This document shows, one piece after another, positions 62,015 to 64,000 of a DNA stretch of 64,000 nucleotides. Location of the stretch: the NCBI RefSeq assembly GCF_002846205.1, contig NZ_PHKV01000015.1:1-64000 (forward strand), written 5' to 3'. A program made the position numbers and the translations under genes. The notes under the pieces were generated by a model, which saw only the letters and a program-made list of their open reading frames with translations, was not told the origin of the DNA and did not search any database. The stretch's first letter is position 1. Every line of letters starts with the position of its first letter. Origin of the DNA: Xanthomonas prunicola. GTDB lineage: Bacteria > Pseudomonadota > Gammaproteobacteria > Xanthomonadales > Xanthomonadaceae.

Positions 62015-64000
62015 TGAAAGCGATGTGCTGCCGAAAGGGATCCACGAGCAGATCCTACGCGAGCAAATACTAACCGCCCCAGATTTCATCAATTCAACAG
62101 CCCAGCAGCAGCCGAAAGCAATCATTTTGGGCGGTCAGCCTGGTGCTGGTAAGGGCGGTCTGGTAGCCCAGGCGAAGGCCGAAGTTGATCAAAATGCCGT
62201 CACAATCGATCCGGATGAGTTGCGCCGCCACCATCCGCGCGTTGCTGACTTTCGACGCGAAAATCCTTATGAATGGTCTGGTCGAACCCACAAGGACGCG
62301 AGCTCTTGGGCCGATGAGCTACGCGTAGCAGCGACTGCGGAGAAAAAGAACCTTATTTTCGACACCACATTGAGTGATGGAAAGTGGGCGTCGGAGACGT
62401 TGATCAAAGGCCTGCAAGAGCAGGGCTATGAGGTCGAGGTGCGTGCTGTTGCTTCTCCTAAGTTGGAGAGTGAACATGGTGTCGATGAGCGTTTTACGGC
62501 CAACACCGACAGGCAAGGCTATGGTCGCCATGTGCCTGAGGGCGCGCGTGATGCAATCTACGGAAAGCTCCCTGTCAGTTTGGATACCATCCATGCGAAC
62601 AGCAACGTGCCGATCCGCATCTTCAATCGTGAGGGCATCGAGCTTTACGACAGTCGCACTGATGCACGCATGCCTGGTCAAGCGTTGGAAGAAGCACGCA
62701 ACGCGCGGCTTAAAGATCCCGCTTTCACCGAGCATCTTCGGGAAGCCTGGCAAAAGCAAGTCGATTGGCACCGTGACTTGCCGGACCATGTCCAAGAGAT
62801 CCCGAAATCTGATCCTGATGTCCAAGCAAAACTGCTTGAGGAGCATGCCAAGCTCCGGGTGAGCGATGTGGTTGCTAGTCGCATGGAAGGCATCGCCACT
62901 ATTGATGAACTCGTGCGGCCAGGGGCTCCGCCTGCACGCATGCCTGTGCCCGAGCCGGAGATCCCAGGCTTGCGTCGTGCCGGGATGACTGCAGGTCTTG
63001 CGGGTTTGGGTGTTGCTGCCACCGCCTACGACGCGTCTCAAACCGGCGAGCGTGTCGGCACGCTGTTGGCACAAGACAACCTCACCGCTGCGCGCTCAGA
63101 AGCGTTGCACTTTGCTGCCCGAGGCGCGGGCGGCTGGGCGGGAGGTGCTGCTGCCGCTGCCGTTGTTGGCACAAGTGGTGCCGGACCCGTCGCGCTGGTG
63201 GTGGCCGATGGTTATCTGTTCAGTGCTGCTGCCGACAAGGCCGTCACGCTGTGGGACAACCGTCAGATCAATGCGCAGACCGACAAGGAAGGTGTGAGCT
63301 GGGAATTCAACGGTAGCCAGTGGCTGCGCCAAGAAAAAGCTGATCTGCCAAACGATGGCGTGGATACGCCACAGAAGCAGGGCATGTTCGCGCTGCCTGA
63401 AAAAGCGCGTGAGCTGAACTATCACGCCAGTAGCGAAGCGACCGAGCAAGCGCTGGGCAAGGTGCAACCCAGTAATCCCTATGTGCAGCCATCCAGTGAG
63501 GCAGATGCCGCGCATCTCTACGCGCGTGATTGGCGGCATGATCCGGCAAGTGGCCAGTGGTCACGGATGGTCGCTGACGACGTCGATCGGAACGATCGAC
63601 CTGTCTGGACGGTTGATCCGGCAAGCCCCGAGCGCAGTGCTGAGTTGGACCAGCAAGCAGCTCAGGTGGTGGACGCCAACATTGCCCGAGGCCCAGCTGC
63701 AATTGCGGCAACCTATCAAGCTGCTTATCAGCGCAACGGCTGGGACGACTTCGGCCCTGTGCCAGCGGCCGTGCAAGCCGCCTTAAACCCCGACTCACTG
63801 CAAGCCTCGGACGGCAAGCAGTATCAGCGCGATACGCAAGGCCAGTGGCGCCATGACGGCGTTGCTGCCGAAGGCAATGTCCCGCTGGAACTCAACGCGA
63901 CGCGTGAGCGCTTGCAACCGGCATTGGAGCAGCACGCGCAGGCGTTGGCACAGATGCCCGCGCGGCAAACGCCAACCGCGCAGCAACAAGACCAGGCCAA
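62007..64000 (+). CDS. Large zeta-kinase protein, probable T4SS toxin (partial)
   Basis: The frame is open from ATG 62007 to the window edge, at least 664 residues. The N-terminal zeta domain has Walker A GGQPGAGKG (42-50), TIDPDELRRHHP near 66-77 and FDTTLSDGKW, matching zeta/UNAG kinase toxins. After about residue 290 follows an alanine/glycine-rich hydrophobic stretch and then repeats with QWLR and SGQWSRMV patterns, the kind of modular body found in large Xanthomonas secreted effectors. A VirD4-binding (XVIPCD) tail, if present, would be beyond the window. It belongs with virD4 and the coupled upstream protein. Confidence 0.75.
   Translation, partial: MANESDVLPKGIHEQILREQILTAPDFINSTAQQQPKAIILGGQPGAGKGGLVAQAKAEVDQNAVTIDPDELRRHHPRVADFRRENPYEWSGRTHKDASSWADELRVAATAEKKNLIFDTTLSDGKWASETLIKGLQEQGYEVEVRAVASPKLESEHGVDERFTANTDRQGYGRHVPEGARDAIYGKLPVSLDTIHANSNVPIRIFNREGIELYDSRTDARMPGQALEEARNARLKDPAFTEHLREAWQKQVDWHRDLPDHVQEIPKSDPDVQAKLLEEHAKLRVSDVVASRMEGIATIDELVRPGAPPARMPVPEPEIPGLRRAGMTAGLAGLGVAATAYDASQTGERVGTLLAQDNLTAARSEALHFAARGAGGWAGGAAAAAVVGTSGAGPVALVVADGYLFSAAADKAVTLWDNRQINAQTDKEGVSWEFNGSQWLRQEKADLPNDGVDTPQKQGMFALPEKARELNYHASSEATEQALGKVQPSNPYVQPSSEADAAHLYARDWRHDPASGQWSRMVADDVDRNDRPVWTVDPASPERSAELDQQAAQVVDANIARGPAAIAATYQAAYQRNGWDDFGPVPAAVQAALNPDSLQASDGKQYQRDTQGQWRHDGVAAEGNVPLELNATRERLQPALEQHAQALAQMPARQTPTAQQQDQA

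Noticed and set aside
1..64000. CRISPR arrays, rRNA genes or complete insertion sequences
   Set aside because: I saw no regularly spaced repeats, rRNA-like stretches or transposase with terminal inverted repeats.

Overview
The window looks like a Xanthomonas chromosome, or a very close relative. It is GC-rich, with Xanthomonas-type gene sets (xylose uptake, plant cell-wall glycosidases next to sugar symporters, RegB/RegA, an X-T4SS VirD4). The genus call rests on recognised protein families and gene order, not on a search.

Bases 1-37,850 are core chromosome. In order they carry: the end of a probable xylose isomerase and a sugar/H+ symporter; a MASE1 membrane sensor-like protein facing a small secreted protein; a zinc-starvation cluster (small ORF, amidase, folE2) around a strong Zur-like palindrome; tRNA-Glu; pcnB-folK-panB-panC-panD-pgi; a Phd-like antitoxin with a zeta-type kinase; a PhoX phosphatase behind a Pho box; a GH3 beta-glucosidase and SSS symporter; a GAF-GGDEF-EAL protein; a GH5 glycosidase; regB-regA; ispG-PAP2; an MHS transporter; a racemase; the minus-strand run DUF4190-methyltransferase-pyrD-murB-eamA; and an ALDH7 dehydrogenase.

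At 37,851 a tRNA-Arg(CCT) gene is intact only through its anticodon loop. From there to about 57 kb the DNA is accessory: a HTH-like protein, a 1459-residue NACHT-type NTPase with a candidate C-terminal PD-(D/E)XK nuclease, a NUC endonuclease broken by one stop codon, a RadC-like protein, several unknown proteins (one frameshifted, one ankyrin), an AT-rich type II R-M pair, a decayed integrase, a single-chain GmrSD-type restriction enzyme and an intact tyrosine integrase. This reads as a defence island with three or more candidate anti-phage systems.

From 57 kb to the right edge lies a mobilisation/type IV secretion region: a MobA/L-like relaxase lacking the usual HAH residues, small proteins and lipoproteins, a XRE regulator with an operator, VirD4, a candidate antitoxin and the first ~664 residues of a large zeta-kinase protein that runs off the window and is probably a secreted toxin.

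The strongest candidate for an undescribed system is the NACHT-nuclease protein at 38,672-43,051, possibly with the HTH-like gene just upstream.
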